64,000 bases of DNA from Larkinella terrae (GTDB taxonomy: Bacteria > Bacteroidota > Bacteroidia > Cytophagales > Spirosomataceae). The notes under the pieces were generated by a model. That model did no database searches and was not told the DNA's origin. It saw only the letters and a program-made list of their open reading frames with translations. Shown here in pieces: positions 45,261 to 53,597 of this stretch (position 1 is the stretch's first letter; the number at the start of each line of letters is the position of its first letter). The translations under genes were made by a program, and so were the position numbers. Where the stretch lies: positions 239,814 to 303,813 of the forward strand of contig NZ_WJXZ01000001.1 of NCBI RefSeq assembly GCF_009668025.1, given 5' to 3'.

Positions 45261-48200
45261 CTAGTATTTGAGCACCTTCAGCGTGACGGATCGTTGACCA
45301 CTGATAACCCGTAGCAAAAGCAAGCCCGCCGGTTGCTGACCGACCGGTAACGAATGCTGTTCAACGGCGTTGGCAGTTTCAATTTGTCGCTGGTTAACCA
45401 ACCGCCCACTTGCATCGGTGAGTTGCAGCCGGAGCGCCTGGCCTTCCACTCCCCGAACCTCTACCAGCACCTGATGAGAAACGGGGTTCCCCAACACCGT
45501 TACCTGAAGCCCCGCGCTGCTTTCGGCTGATAACCGGGCCGGGGCGCATTGGTAGGCTTTGGCTCCGCCTTTCAACTCGTAAGTGCTCCCCAACACCCGG
45601 GCTCGGACCAACGTCCCGTTGGTCACCCCAGCCGGTGGGCTGAAGTTGTAGGCATGAACTCCATTCCCTTTGCCAGCATCCTTCAGGTCTTGCCGGAAAA
45701 TGTTGGCGACCGTACTGCCCAACACGTCACCCGTTCCGTCCCGGTAGAACTCCACCGTTAGCGGGGTGTTGGGCTTCTTGCGGTCCCACACCCAGCCGCG
45801 AATACCGCTACAATCCAGTTTGTCCAGATAGCCTTCAAAGTCACCGGTCACGGTTGTGGTCTGGGCCGGGTTTATCGTGAGCGGGAAGCTGACGCTGTTG
45901 GTCAACAGACCGGTGTCGGTGGCTGAATACGCCAACACAAATGTACCGGCTTCAATGGGTGTCCCCGAGATGACCCGCGTGCTGGCATCGATTGACAAAC
46001 CACCCGGCAATCCCGTGAGCTGATAGTTCAGGGGCTGGCCTTCCGGGTCGGTGAAAGGAACGAGTGTTCCTGAGAAAGGCACGCCGACCTGACCCGCTAG
46101 CGGAGCGACCAGGACGGTGGGTGAAGGCGGCTGGGGCGGTTTATTGCCACCCGGCACGGCAACGCCTTCGCAGATCAGGGCTTTGGGGGAATCTTTCAGG
46201 ATAAAGCTGCTACCGGCGACGCGGGCCGAGAGGGTATGAGATAAACCGTCTTTGATTGATTCGGGAATCGTAAAGCGAAAACCGTGTTTGCCGTTGCCTT
46301 TTCCCGCATCGAGTAAATCCTGGCGGAAGTCTCCGGCCAGCAGCGTCCCGATCACCGTGGAACCATCCAGGATTTCAACGGAGACGGCGGTATTTCCCTT
46401 GCTTCGATCCCAGGCCCAGCCCCGGAAGCTGCCGCAGTCAGCCCCGTTGACAAAGCCGTCGAAAGAACCGGCGACGGTTGGTGCCGTCACCGTGATGGTG
46501 GCCGAACCGGGTACGCTGGGGCAGGTACTGACGCAACTCGCCGAATAGACGATCGTCCCCGTAGCCGAAGTCGGTACGGAAATCGTGGTTCCTGTTCCGC
46601 TGGTCGCGTTGGAGCCTGACCAATTGAGCGCCCCCGGACAACCGCTGATGGTCAGCGATACATTGGGCGTATTCTGGATCACGCTGGTGCTGGAAGGCGT
46701 CAGGGTAGGCACGGGCGGTACTTCCGGACGGGTGACCGTGGCCGACCCGCTAACGGTTCCGCCGTTGGGCGCTTCAGAACTGGCGACTGCCAGCAGGTTG
46801 AAGGTAGTGGTGGCAGCCGGATTAACCGTAAAGGTGTAGGGAGAACTGGTGATTCCGCTGACAACGACCGACGTAGTTCCATCGGTGTACGTGAGCGACC
46901 AAGGAACTGTACCGGTCAGGGCGACGCTGAGCGTGGCGGGTTGCCCGGGACACAGGGTCGTACTGCCCGAAAGACTGGCGGAAGCCGGATTGGTGACCAC
47001 CAACGTCACGCTGGCACTGCCTGAACAGCCCGAAGAGGTTCCCGTCACGGAATAGGGCCCGGCGACACTGACGGAAATAACCGGGCTGGTTTCTCCGGTC
47101 GACCATCGGTATGAATCAGCTCCGGAAGCCGTCAGGTTGGCGCTCTGGCCCTGAACAATGGTGGTGGAGAGGCTGGGTGAAATGCGGACCGTGGGAGGTG
47201 TGTTCACGGTTACCGAAGTGGTGGCCGTGGCCGAGCAACTGCCCGTGGTTACGGTCACCGAAAAGGGTCCGCTGGTGGAAACCGGCAGGGTGGCCGTGGT
47301 AGCGCCCGTGTTCCACCGGTAGGTGCTGGCAACGGAAGCCGGGCTGCCATTGGCGGTGAGGACGGTGCTGGTGCCAGCACAAAGGGTCGGTGCCGACGGG
47401 GTAATGCTGGCCGTTACGGCAGGGTCCACGGTGATGGTGAAACTTTGGGAAGGACCCTCACAGGAGAGTGTTCCAAAAAAATTACCACTGGCATTCGGAT
47501 TGTTGCCCACCGGAATGGGGTTTGGCAAAAGCGTGTTGGTAGCCACATCGATCACGCTCACCCTGTCCTGCGTAGGTTCCATGGCATAGATTTTACTCCC
47601 ATCGGGGGTAATGCCAAGTCCTGCCGGGGAAAAAGGCTCAAAGTCGATCTTGCCCGAGACGGTATTGGTCGCCACATCGATCACGGTCACCCTTTTCGGG
47701 TTAACCGAGACATAGATTCGCTGGCCATCCAGGCTCGCGCACATGGAAAACTGGAGTCCATATCCATCTGGAACCGTCTCAATGGTGGTCAAAACGGTAT
47801 TGGTGGCCGTATTGATCACGGTCACTTTATCCGTTGAAATAGTCGAGGTATACAGGCGGGTGCCATCGGGGGTGATGCAGATCGCACCCGCGCCACCGTT
47901 CACCGGAATGGTGGCGATCGACGTTTGAGTTGCTACATCGATCACGGCCACACTGTAAGGATACGCCGGATTTCCCAGGTTTTGGAGGGCAAAATAAACG
48001 CGCTTGCCGTCAGGGCTCATAACGACACCACCATTTGGCTCACCCTCCACCGGGATCGTGGCCGTGACCTTATTGGTGGCCACATCAATCACGCTGACGG
48101 TGGACGTATTAAAGTTCGCGACATAGACTTGAGTGCCGTCGGGGGTCACGTTGAGCCCTGTCGGGGAGTCTACCCCCTCGATAGTCGTCAACACCGTTTG

Positions 48201-48833
48201 GGTGATCGCATCGATGACGGTGACATTATTCGATAAAAAATTTGCGACATAGATACGGGTGCCGTTGGGGCTCACGCTGAGGCCTGATGGGTAACTACCC
48301 ACCGGGATGGTATTTGGTAAAACCGTATTGGTGGCCGTATTGATGATGCTTAGATAGCTCGGGACCCGATCGCTATAATCTGGATGGTTATTATTAATAA
48401 TATAGGCCAAAGTCGGCCCCTGTCCCAGGGGAGTGACGGTAATCGTAGCCGTCTGGGTTGAACTGGTGGTGTTCAGTGCGGTAAACGAGTCGATAGTGCC
48501 GGTGCCGCTGGCGGGCAGGCCGATCGAGGGGTTGGAATTGGTCCAACGGTAAAGGGTTCCGTTTCCGGTAAAAGGAATGGGAGCGGTGGTGCGGCCCGCA
48601 CACAGGGTCTGACTGGCCGGAGCCGCCATCGTGATTGAACAGGGGTTGTCCAGTTGGGGTCTCCCGGCGACTTTGCTTTCTGCAGGCGTTAATCCTGTCT
48701 TGACGGAATGAATGGGTGCGGTAAAACCATTGGCCCAAACTCCGCAATGAAGTCCGGCCAATAGTAGAAAAGTGAGTACCCAGCGGGAGGAAGCGGTTCG
48801 GCACAGGGTCAGGATACGTAGTACTTTTTTCAT
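45261..48833 (-). CDS. YVTN beta-propeller secreted protein with T9SS tail
   Basis: I start at ATG 48833 (MKKVLRILTLC), giving a signal peptide; the frame is open 54 bases further up. The 1190-residue product has an N-terminal Ig-like part, then a beta-propeller of about seven YVTN-type repeats (VTVIDAITQTVLTTIEGVDSP, VYVANFNTSTVSVIDVATNK, and so on; residues about 140-450), several Ig-like domains, two modules with the GFL, RGWVWDR/RGWAWDR and AGKGNG pattern, and a T9SS type A sorting domain ending VTLKVLKY. It is a paralogue of the protein at 29739 in its C-terminal half, and would be surface-exposed. Confidence 0.87.
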   Translation of the reverse strand: MKKVLRILTLCRTASSRWVLTFLLLAGLHCGVWANGFTAPIHSVKTGLTPAESKVAGRPQLDNPCSITMAAPASQTLCAGRTTAPIPFTGNGTLYRWTNSNPSIGLPASGTGTIDSFTALNTTSSTQTATITVTPLGQGPTLAYIINNNHPDYSDRVPSYLSIINTATNTVLPNTIPVGSYPSGLSVSPNGTRIYVANFLSNNVTVIDAITQTVLTTIEGVDSPTGLNVTPDGTQVYVANFNTSTVSVIDVATNKVTATIPVEGEPNGGVVMSPDGKRVYFALQNLGNPAYPYSVAVIDVATQTSIATIPVNGGAGAICITPDGTRLYTSTISTDKVTVINTATNTVLTTIETVPDGYGLQFSMCASLDGQRIYVSVNPKRVTVIDVATNTVSGKIDFEPFSPAGLGITPDGSKIYAMEPTQDRVSVIDVATNTLLPNPIPVGNNPNASGNFFGTLSCEGPSQSFTITVDPAVTASITPSAPTLCAGTSTVLTANGSPASVASTYRWNTGATTATLPVSTSGPFSVTVTTGSCSATATTSVTVNTPPTVRISPSLSTTIVQGQSANLTASGADSYRWSTGETSPVISVSVAGPYSVTGTSSGCSGSASVTLVVTNPASASLSGSTTLCPGQPATLSVALTGTVPWSLTYTDGTTSVVVSGITSSPYTFTVNPAATTTFNLLAVASSEAPNGGTVSGSATVTRPEVPPVPTLTPSSTSVIQNTPNVSLTISGCPGALNWSGSNATSGTGTTISVPTSATGTIVYSASCVSTCPSVPGSATITVTAPTVAGSFDGFVNGADCGSFRGWAWDRSKGNTAVSVEILDGSTVIGTLLAGDFRQDLLDAGKGNGKHGFRFTIPESIKDGLSHTLSARVAGSSFILKDSPKALICEGVAVPGGNKPPQPPSPTVLVAPLAGQVGVPFSGTLVPFTDPEGQPLNYQLTGLPGGLSIDASTRVISGTPIEAGTFVLAYSATDTGLLTNSVSFPLTINPAQTTTVTGDFEGYLDKLDCSGIRGWVWDRKKPNTPLTVEFYRDGTGDVLGSTVANIFRQDLKDAGKGNGVHAYNFSPPAGVTNGTLVRARVLGSTYELKGGAKAYQCAPARLSAESSAGLQVTVLGNPVSHQVLVEVRGVEGQALRLQLTDASGRLVNQRQIETANAVEQHSLPVGQQPAGLLLLRVISGQRSVTLKVLKY

Positions 48834-48939
48834 GCAATAATTTTTAGAATGGATGGTTGGCAGAGACTCCATTAATCGGGCTGGCATTGAGCAAGACTTT
48901 TAGTTCGGGCCAACGAACTTCGGCAGTCGGAAGCCCGCC

Positions 48940-49475
48940 ATGAGAAGAAAGGTTTATGATTGTAAAAGAGTAGGAAAACGTTTGCTCACAAACCTAAGGG
49001 AAGGAAAACGGACTGAACATAAGGCATGTTCCAAATACCATAACGGATGTTCCATTTTGCTAAACCGGACCAAAAATCGCCGGAAAAGAGGGCGGCATCC
49101 GGGGAGAAAAGCCCTTTGGAGCCACTTGACGGGGTATTCTGAAAAACCCTTTCTAAAAAGATTTATCTAAATCGCTAACTGCGATGAACGGTACCGCTAC
49201 AACGGCAAGCGATTCAAAGTCTTTCAGCCTCACCCCGACGGACATCCCTTGTTCTCCTTTCGGCATGAGTTTACTATCGAAAATGGACAGGTTATTTAGC
49301 CTGTGAAGGCAATACCCGGAAGTTAGTCGCCGACGGTAACGAAGCCTACATCATTGCCGGCACGTTCGGCGAAAGCAGTACTAGCCATAATGGAAAGGCA
49401 ATACGTTGGCGGGCGTTCGAATCGTTCCAGGTGTGCCATTTTGTCGGCGTTGTTGATCCAAAAGCTGTTGATTCT
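48940..49475. other. Decayed region upstream of the tRNA-like pair
   Basis: No intact gene is visible. A plus-strand piece near 49175-49290 reads NCDERYRYNGKRFKVFQPH and HPLFSFRHEFTIENGQVI before a stop, which looks like a protein fragment of unknown family without a start. It is followed by a nuclease fragment (next entry). A 76-codon frame at 48940-49170 is rich in Arg and Lys with no signature and is not called. Confidence 0.4.
49286..49420 (+). pseudogene. Fragment of a DNA/RNA non-specific endonuclease gene
   Basis: In one frame this encodes CEGNTRKLVADGNEAYIIAGTFG and then ESSTSHNGKAI, which fits the family middle (Arg-Lys-Leu-Val, then Glu-Leu-Tyr-Ile-Ile-Met/Ala-Gly-Ser-Tyr-Gly, then Ser-Asn-Gly). 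This is the piece that the larger pseudogene at 38568-40597 has lost. It has no start, no stop at a natural place, and the opposite orientation. The short length limits certainty. Confidence 0.45.
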
Positions 49476-49563
49476 GTTCTGTGGCTCAATTGGTAGAGCG
49501 TCTGAACGGTTCGCCGTCGCGGTTTGGTTCAGAAGGTTTCAGGTTCGATCCCTGACGGGACAA
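49475..49563 (+). tRNA. tRNA-like sequence with expanded anticodon arm
   Basis: Acceptor arms TGTTCTG and CGGGACA (7 bp including wobbles) enclose T8-G9, a D arm GCTC/GAGC with loop AATTGGTA, a variable loop AGGTT and a canonical T arm TCAGG-TTCGATC-CCTGA. The anticodon arm is abnormal: TCTGAAC/GTTCAGA pairs over 7 bp and the loop is 19 bases long (49508-49526), where 5 bp and 7 bases are usual, an excess of 16 bases. No anticodon can be assigned. It is a tRNA pseudogene, or an intron-like or RNA-regulatory derivative. Confidence 0.55.
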
Positions 49564-49569
49564 CATACA

Positions 49570-49668
49570 GAGAGGTGGGTGAGTGGTTTAAACCACCCGT
49601 TTGCTAAACTGACAGGCGGCAACATCTCGCGGACGGTCGGCCGCTGCCGTTCAAATCCCGATCTCTCA
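49570..49668 (+). tRNA. Second tRNA-like sequence (tRNA-Ser-like), degenerate
   Basis: Seven bases (GAGAGGT, 49570-49576) pair with ATCTCTC (49661-49667) with one G-T. A D arm GGTG/CACC with AGTGGTTTAAA and an anticodon loop TTGCTAA (Ser, GCT) are present, but the anticodon stem has mismatches. The variable region is very long: GGCGGC/GCTGCC pair over 6 bp around about 25 bases. GTTCAAATC matches the T loop but its stem pairs poorly. It looks like a decayed or disrupted tRNA-Ser, 7 bases after the first tRNA-like sequence. Confidence 0.45.
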
Positions 49669-49734
49669 AACAATTACGGTTACCGAAAGATAAAAAACTC
49701 CTAGAATTTAGCCCACATTGATGCTATCTTTTCA

Positions 49735-50829
49735 ATGCCGACTAACGTCAGTAGAATCGTAAGTTCAATAAAAGATAAAACAAAGATGGGATCCAGACGC
49801 AGAGATCGTGATAGGAATCGGAATTGGGATCGAGAAAGGCCAGAGGCACCGCTCACCATTGATCAGGAACTTAAAATTGGCGACCAGATCGGTGAGCCGA
49901 ATTGGTTTGAACTAAACCGGTTGCGCGATACCAACAAGGAGTACGCGAAGCCCGCCGGAAGTGTGGCGCTCGACGTAAAAATGCTGGAGAATAAGAGCCT
50001 GCGTTCCATTGACGACTGGTCGCCGAAGAACGCCGAGGTGATTGTCGGTGGGCCGCGTTCACTCGGGCGTCCATCTTCATATAGGCTCCGTAGATTCAAT
50101 GGAACTCCAGTCGAACCGGCGGTATTCACTCAGATATACGACGGCGAGAGTCGACAGGTCTATTCGACGACGAGTGCACCTTGGGTCCGGGTCGGTCAGC
50201 TGGTAACCAGCCTCAGCGGTAGTGGTAGTGCAGCACTGGTTGGCAAGTCGACTATCCTGACTGCATCGCATGTCGTCAAGAACTCCTGGTCTCCGGGTGG
50301 CCCGGTTATGGGTAGTGTCACCTTCACGCCTGGCATGTTTGACGGCACGTCAGTGCTCGGTCCGACGTGGACAGCAAACGTTATTGGCATCGCGGCTTGG
50401 GAACAATTCGTGGGTCAGGACGGCTATGATATGGCCATCTGCCAGCTAGAACAGCCGTTCGGAAACTGGCTTGGCTATTTCGGTTGTCGTACCTACAACG
50501 ACGACTGGGAGGATCTGCACGCCTGGGCGCATGCTGGCTATCCGTATGATCTGAGTGTAACTGGGAGCCGTCCTTGCTACGAGCTCGGGATTTCTGTCCA
50601 TGACGACGACAGCGATAGTTACGACACATTAGAGCTTGAGACTCGTGCGGACATTGCGAGCGGTCAATCCGGCGGTCCGCTGTGGGGGCGTTGGGAGAAC
50701 GGAGGGCGACAGATCATCGGTACCCTGAGTGGCCGCGAAGACAACTTCGCCGAGGAAAAAAATAGTCTCTTTGCGGGCGGTAACGGCCTAATCAATCTCG
50801 TAAAGTGGGGCCGGGACAACTGGGGCTGA
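49735..50829 (+). CDS. Trypsin-like (V8-type) serine protease
   Basis: The 364-residue protein has a chymotrypsin-fold domain at about 150-360 with the catalytic triad: His179 in TASHVV, Asp232 in YDMAICQLE and Ser312 in GQSGGPLW. Sequence type is closest to V8-like endopeptidases. The first 130 residues are charged (MGSRRRDRDRNRNWDRERPE) and there is no signal peptide, so it is either cytoplasmic or exported in an unusual way. An in-frame ATG at 49786 is an alternative start. The gene lies just after the tRNA-like pair and its GC content looks higher than the surroundings, suggesting separate transfer. Confidence 0.85.
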   Translation: MPTNVSRIVSSIKDKTKMGSRRRDRDRNRNWDRERPEAPLTIDQELKIGDQIGEPNWFELNRLRDTNKEYAKPAGSVALDVKMLENKSLRSIDDWSPKNAEVIVGGPRSLGRPSSYRLRRFNGTPVEPAVFTQIYDGESRQVYSTTSAPWVRVGQLVTSLSGSGSAALVGKSTILTASHVVKNSWSPGGPVMGSVTFTPGMFDGTSVLGPTWTANVIGIAAWEQFVGQDGYDMAICQLEQPFGNWLGYFGCRTYNDDWEDLHAWAHAGYPYDLSVTGSRPCYELGISVHDDDSDSYDTLELETRADIASGQSGGPLWGRWENGGRQIIGTLSGREDNFAEEKNSLFAGGNGLINLVKWGRDNWG

Positions 50830-50946
50830 CATTCATTTAATGAAAACGTCTTTCGAAATGCAGAGCACTAACATGACAACGTAGCTATTTTGTCGAGTCC
50901 AGGCGATAAAATAGCTTTTACGATATTCGAACTAATCCATTGTAAG

Positions 50947-51364
50947 TCATTTTTCAATCACCTCTGCCTTCATCTGATTCTCATCCAGCGGGTGCATCAT
51001 CCCGATAATTTCGTCTTTAGTCAGTTTGGGGTCGAGCCAGCGTCGTTCCTCCTCCCGACTAAACATCATGGGCATTCGCTTTTTGGTGTTGTGAATAAAT
51101 TCCATGAGGGGATTGGCGGCCGTTGTGACAATTGAAAAGGCTTTTCGTCGGCCAGCCGGATGTAATAGGGAATCTTCTTGCCATCCGCAGGCGCCATTCA
51201 TAAAAACCGTCAACCAGCAGCAGGCAGCGCATTTTGGTAATACTGTCCCGGAACGACGGCAGTTCAAAAATGGTGTATTCACGAGCATTCAATGTCGCTT
51301 TCGCAATTTCTGCCGCCTTTAGATGACACTCTCCTAGATCATTCGGCCGGTTGTTTGCTTCCAT
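50947..51364 (-). pseudogene. SRAP pseudogene
   Basis: Two frames together hold the back two thirds of a SRAP protein: IAKATLNAREYTIFELPSF, LLLVDGFYEWRL (frame one), then AFSIVTTAANPLMEFIHNTKKRMP and LDPKLTKDEIIGMMHPLDENQ (frame two). They match the intact gene at 44534 closely. The N-terminal third with catalytic Cys2 is absent and a frameshift and short deletion lie near the middle. Catalysis is not possible; this is a second, decayed copy. Confidence 0.85.
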
Positions 51365-51414
51365 TGGCGGTCATCTTCAGCCACCTTCAGGTAGTTATCC
51401 TTTTTGCGGACTGA

Positions 51415-52203
51415 TCATTCGCCAGTCTTGTCATTTAGATTGTCACCCTGATCCAAAGCAGGTGCTGGAATTCTTTCCAGATGCTTGCGCCAGAATGTTC
51501 CAATTAATTGAGCCTCTTCCCGCGTAACAACTCTATTTCCCTTGCCCTCGACGTAGATATTGATATTTTCAATATGTATCTCTTGCTTTTCGTCGGGCTT
51601 GGTCAGATCATGTATTGCCATTAAAATGGTTACTACGTTAGCTAGAATAGTCGAAACTTCAATGATGCCGTTGAGCACTTTTCTTACTGGTATGCTTTTC
51701 TGGATATTTACGTCAGATTTTGTATAGTTTGGATAGCCCGTCTCCTTGTTTTCAGCGATAGCACTTAAAAAACCCTCAGCTCTGCCCGCAAGAGAGCATA
51801 CCATCTCCATCAACATCTTGATATTATTGTAAATCTCGTCGGTCTTGACTGCACAAGCGTGTTTAGCCGATTCGATTTTATCACGAACATAATTTAGAAG
51901 TTCCTGAGCAGGTGGAGGGCCCTGGTAGTTAAGGTGGCGAAGAATCGCACTGTTGACCGGTACAATAATATCTTCGAAGTCTTTTTTGGATATGGTTTGT
52001 TGCTGGGATTGCTTTTCATTATTCCGTACCCATTCCCAGAAGGTATCCTCAACAAGCAAATGGTTGAGGCTTTTACAGGCCAGCGCGCTTGCTCTAACCA
52101 ATAAGAAATCAACATGCCTATCGTCAAATCCATTTTTTTCGCGATCTCTCAGTAGGCTTGAAAGTTCATTCAAATCTTTTACGTACCCTTTGTATTTTAG
52201 CAT
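51415..52203 (-). CDS. Hypothetical protein with one membrane-like segment
   Basis: The 262-residue product is helical (about 1-150, with WEWVRNNEKQSQQQTISKKDF) and has one hydrophobic stretch near 190-205 (GIIEVSTILANVVTILMAIHDL). The remainder is polar, with HIENINIYVEGKGNRVVTREEAQLI, a strand-rich segment seen next to the hydrophobic helix in some pore or effector proteins. No family is recognised. It is the last intact gene before attR. The decayed SRAP gene lies just downstream, separated by 50 bases. Confidence 0.6.
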   Translation of the reverse strand: MLKYKGYVKDLNELSSLLRDREKNGFDDRHVDFLLVRASALACKSLNHLLVEDTFWEWVRNNEKQSQQQTISKKDFEDIIVPVNSAILRHLNYQGPPPAQELLNYVRDKIESAKHACAVKTDEIYNNIKMLMEMVCSLAGRAEGFLSAIAENKETGYPNYTKSDVNIQKSIPVRKVLNGIIEVSTILANVVTILMAIHDLTKPDEKQEIHIENINIYVEGKGNRVVTREEAQLIGTFWRKHLERIPAPALDQGDNLNDKTGE

Positions 52204-52909
52204 AGTAGGGAGGATTTAAGACCAAACTTTAGAGTAATTGATATTAGGCATTAGTAATTTGCCCAATATCCTGAAAGAGAGGGAATTGTACAAGTCTCTC
52301 GATAAACGGTATCAACATTTCAATCAAAATAATTTGCTTTGTTCGCTCTTTAACTGTGTAGCTTTTTTTCGAGCCGGACAATCGTCTCTCTCAGGCATCC
52401 AATCTGGTACTAGGCAGCTATGGGCTTATATTGCCTAACTATATCCGCGGACCTGTAGGACTTCTTATCGGGCTGGCAGAACAACTTGGCAATAAATAAG
52501 TAGAGTTATTTTTGGCAATAATCTCGTAGGTTCGGTCGATTTGGAAAGAAAAATGTTGAATGTAAGAAATGCAGCACTGCAAAACATTTAATTTTTTCTC
52601 GTTTGTGCAGCCGTATCGCCTGGATAGCCTGGAATAGTTTGCCCTTTGCCGTTTTAAAGCCTGAGCGGTTCAACTCAACCGCGATGATTGCAAAGGCCTT
52701 GCTATGGCCGGAGCATCTCGATAATACATCCAGTCGTTAATGGTAAATGGCTAGTGTTTTTCATATCGCGGCACAGCAAAATTACTTTTGCCGGTTTTGC
52801 CGGTAAGCCACCTAACGTTTGTTGAAAAAAATGGGTCAGAGGGTGATTTCTCTGACCATGACCAAACCAAGTAACCTGTAATAGACACCTTCTGAACAAA
52901 TATTTTCGC
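52204..52909. other. Gene-free stretch before attR
   Basis: No intact gene is seen. On the minus strand, from about 52705 down to 52580, the frame reads HSKAFAIIAVELNRSGFKTAKGK, which resembles the Leu-Asn-x-x-Gly-x-x-Thr-x-x-Gly-Lys motif of serine recombinase or resolvase C-terminal parts, but with no start or neighbours it is only a fragment. The rest has no structure that I can support. Confidence 0.4.
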
Positions 52910-52931
52910 ATTCGTCCCCTAATCCGTCCCC
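52910..52931 (+). repeat. Tandem ATTCGTCCCC repeats, right arm-type sites
   Basis: ATTCGTCCCC at 52910-52919 and ATCCGTCCCC at 52922-52931 repeat with a 12-nt period, as at the left end. They lie 61 bases inside attR. They are candidate integrase arm sites, matched to 2614-2635. Confidence 0.55.
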
Positions 52932-52991
52932 TCCTATTAAAATTAAACATTAATATATTGAATATCAAAGCATTAACCCTGATAGTTCAAC

Positions 52992-53012
52992 TCCCGTAGG
53001 AGGCTCATTTTT
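52992..53012 (+). repeat. attR: direct repeat of tRNA-Thr 3' end
   Basis: The same 21 bases as attL, without mismatch. It is a cut-off copy of the tRNA end with no upstream tRNA half. The distance from attL (50,504 bases) is the element length. Confidence 0.88.
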
Positions 53013-53013
53013 C

Positions 53014-53069
53014 AAAAGGCTAACTCAGTTCAGAGCAAAAATGCTCAAAATGACTGAGTTAGCCTTTTT
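53014..53069 (+). terminator. Hairpin terminator beyond attR
   Basis: AAAAGGCTAACTCAGT (53014-53029) pairs with ACTGAGTTAGCCTTTT (53053-53068) over 16 bp, with T beyond. It has a different stem from the one after attL but the same place and a shared loop pattern (GAGC-AAAA-CTCAAAAT). It belongs to the decayed second element. Confidence 0.8.
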
Positions 53070-53113
53070 CGTTTATCAATCCTAATCATTACTAATACGG
53101 TTTTGTAAAGTAA

Positions 53114-53135
53114 AGCCGTCACTAATTCCGTCACC
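53114..53135 (+). repeat. Arm-type repeats of the decayed second element
   Basis: AGCCGTCACT at 53114-53123 and TTCCGTCACC at 53126-53135 repeat with a 12-nt period. They stand about 100 bases after the att core, the same distance as the left pair has from attL. The consensus with the other pairs is CGTCnCC. Confidence 0.5.
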
Positions 53136-53184
53136 TTGCATTGAGAATTTCCGTATCTGGTAGTGACCAAACCCGGTACTGTCC

Positions 53185-53597
53185 ATGAAACGATTACCAA
53201 GAAGTCGGTAAAGTTGATGCTCAACAATGCACCTTCTGACCAGCCGACGACTATTTTCCTGGTTTGTCGTTATGATAATAAACGGTTTTTGACTTCGACA
53301 GGTCAGACATTCTTCCATCTGACTGGAATGTCTACAGATAACGGGCCATGAACAAGAGGCTTCAGCGTCAAACCAATGCGCAGTTGGTGCGGCAGCGATC
53401 GGCGCTACTGAAAGTTCTCAATCTTCTCAACTAGCTCAGATGCTGTTCGATTCTGAAACATCAATCAACACCTGGATAAGGCGCTGGAATGGATAAAAAA
53501 GGTAAAGACCATTGAGGCAAAGATCGAAAAACTGCATGAATCCATTGACCGATTTGTTCAAGAGGCCTACTCTGGCAAACGACTCAATGCTAAAAGC
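53185..53597 (+). pseudogene. Decayed tyrosine integrase, N-terminal part
   Basis: Frame pieces match the integrase at 2683 in order: VKLMLNNAPSDQPTTIFLVCRYDN, RFLTSTGQT, then, after frame changes, LKRQTNAQLVRQRSALLKVLN, then IDRFVQEAYSGKRLNAKSE. Several frameshifts (the first directly after the start) and a missing stretch are visible. Homology stops at 53597, where GAGGTCCTCCCG begins, the same 12 bases as an end of the IS3 element at 60518. The catalytic half is absent. Confidence 0.85.

Noticed and set aside
48940-49170. 76-codon Arg/Lys-rich frame
   Set aside because: No start signal or motif; composition and the decayed surroundings point to a chance frame.
49354-49704. 116-codon plus-strand frame across the tRNA-like pair
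   Set aside because: The translated CGSIGRASERF and GFRR-like strings are what tRNA D and T arms give when translated, so the frame is a shadow of the tRNA-like sequences and the nuclease fragment.
52702-52968. 88-codon minus-strand frame inside attR region
   Set aside because: Arg-rich start, no motif, overlaps the repeat pair at 52910-52931.
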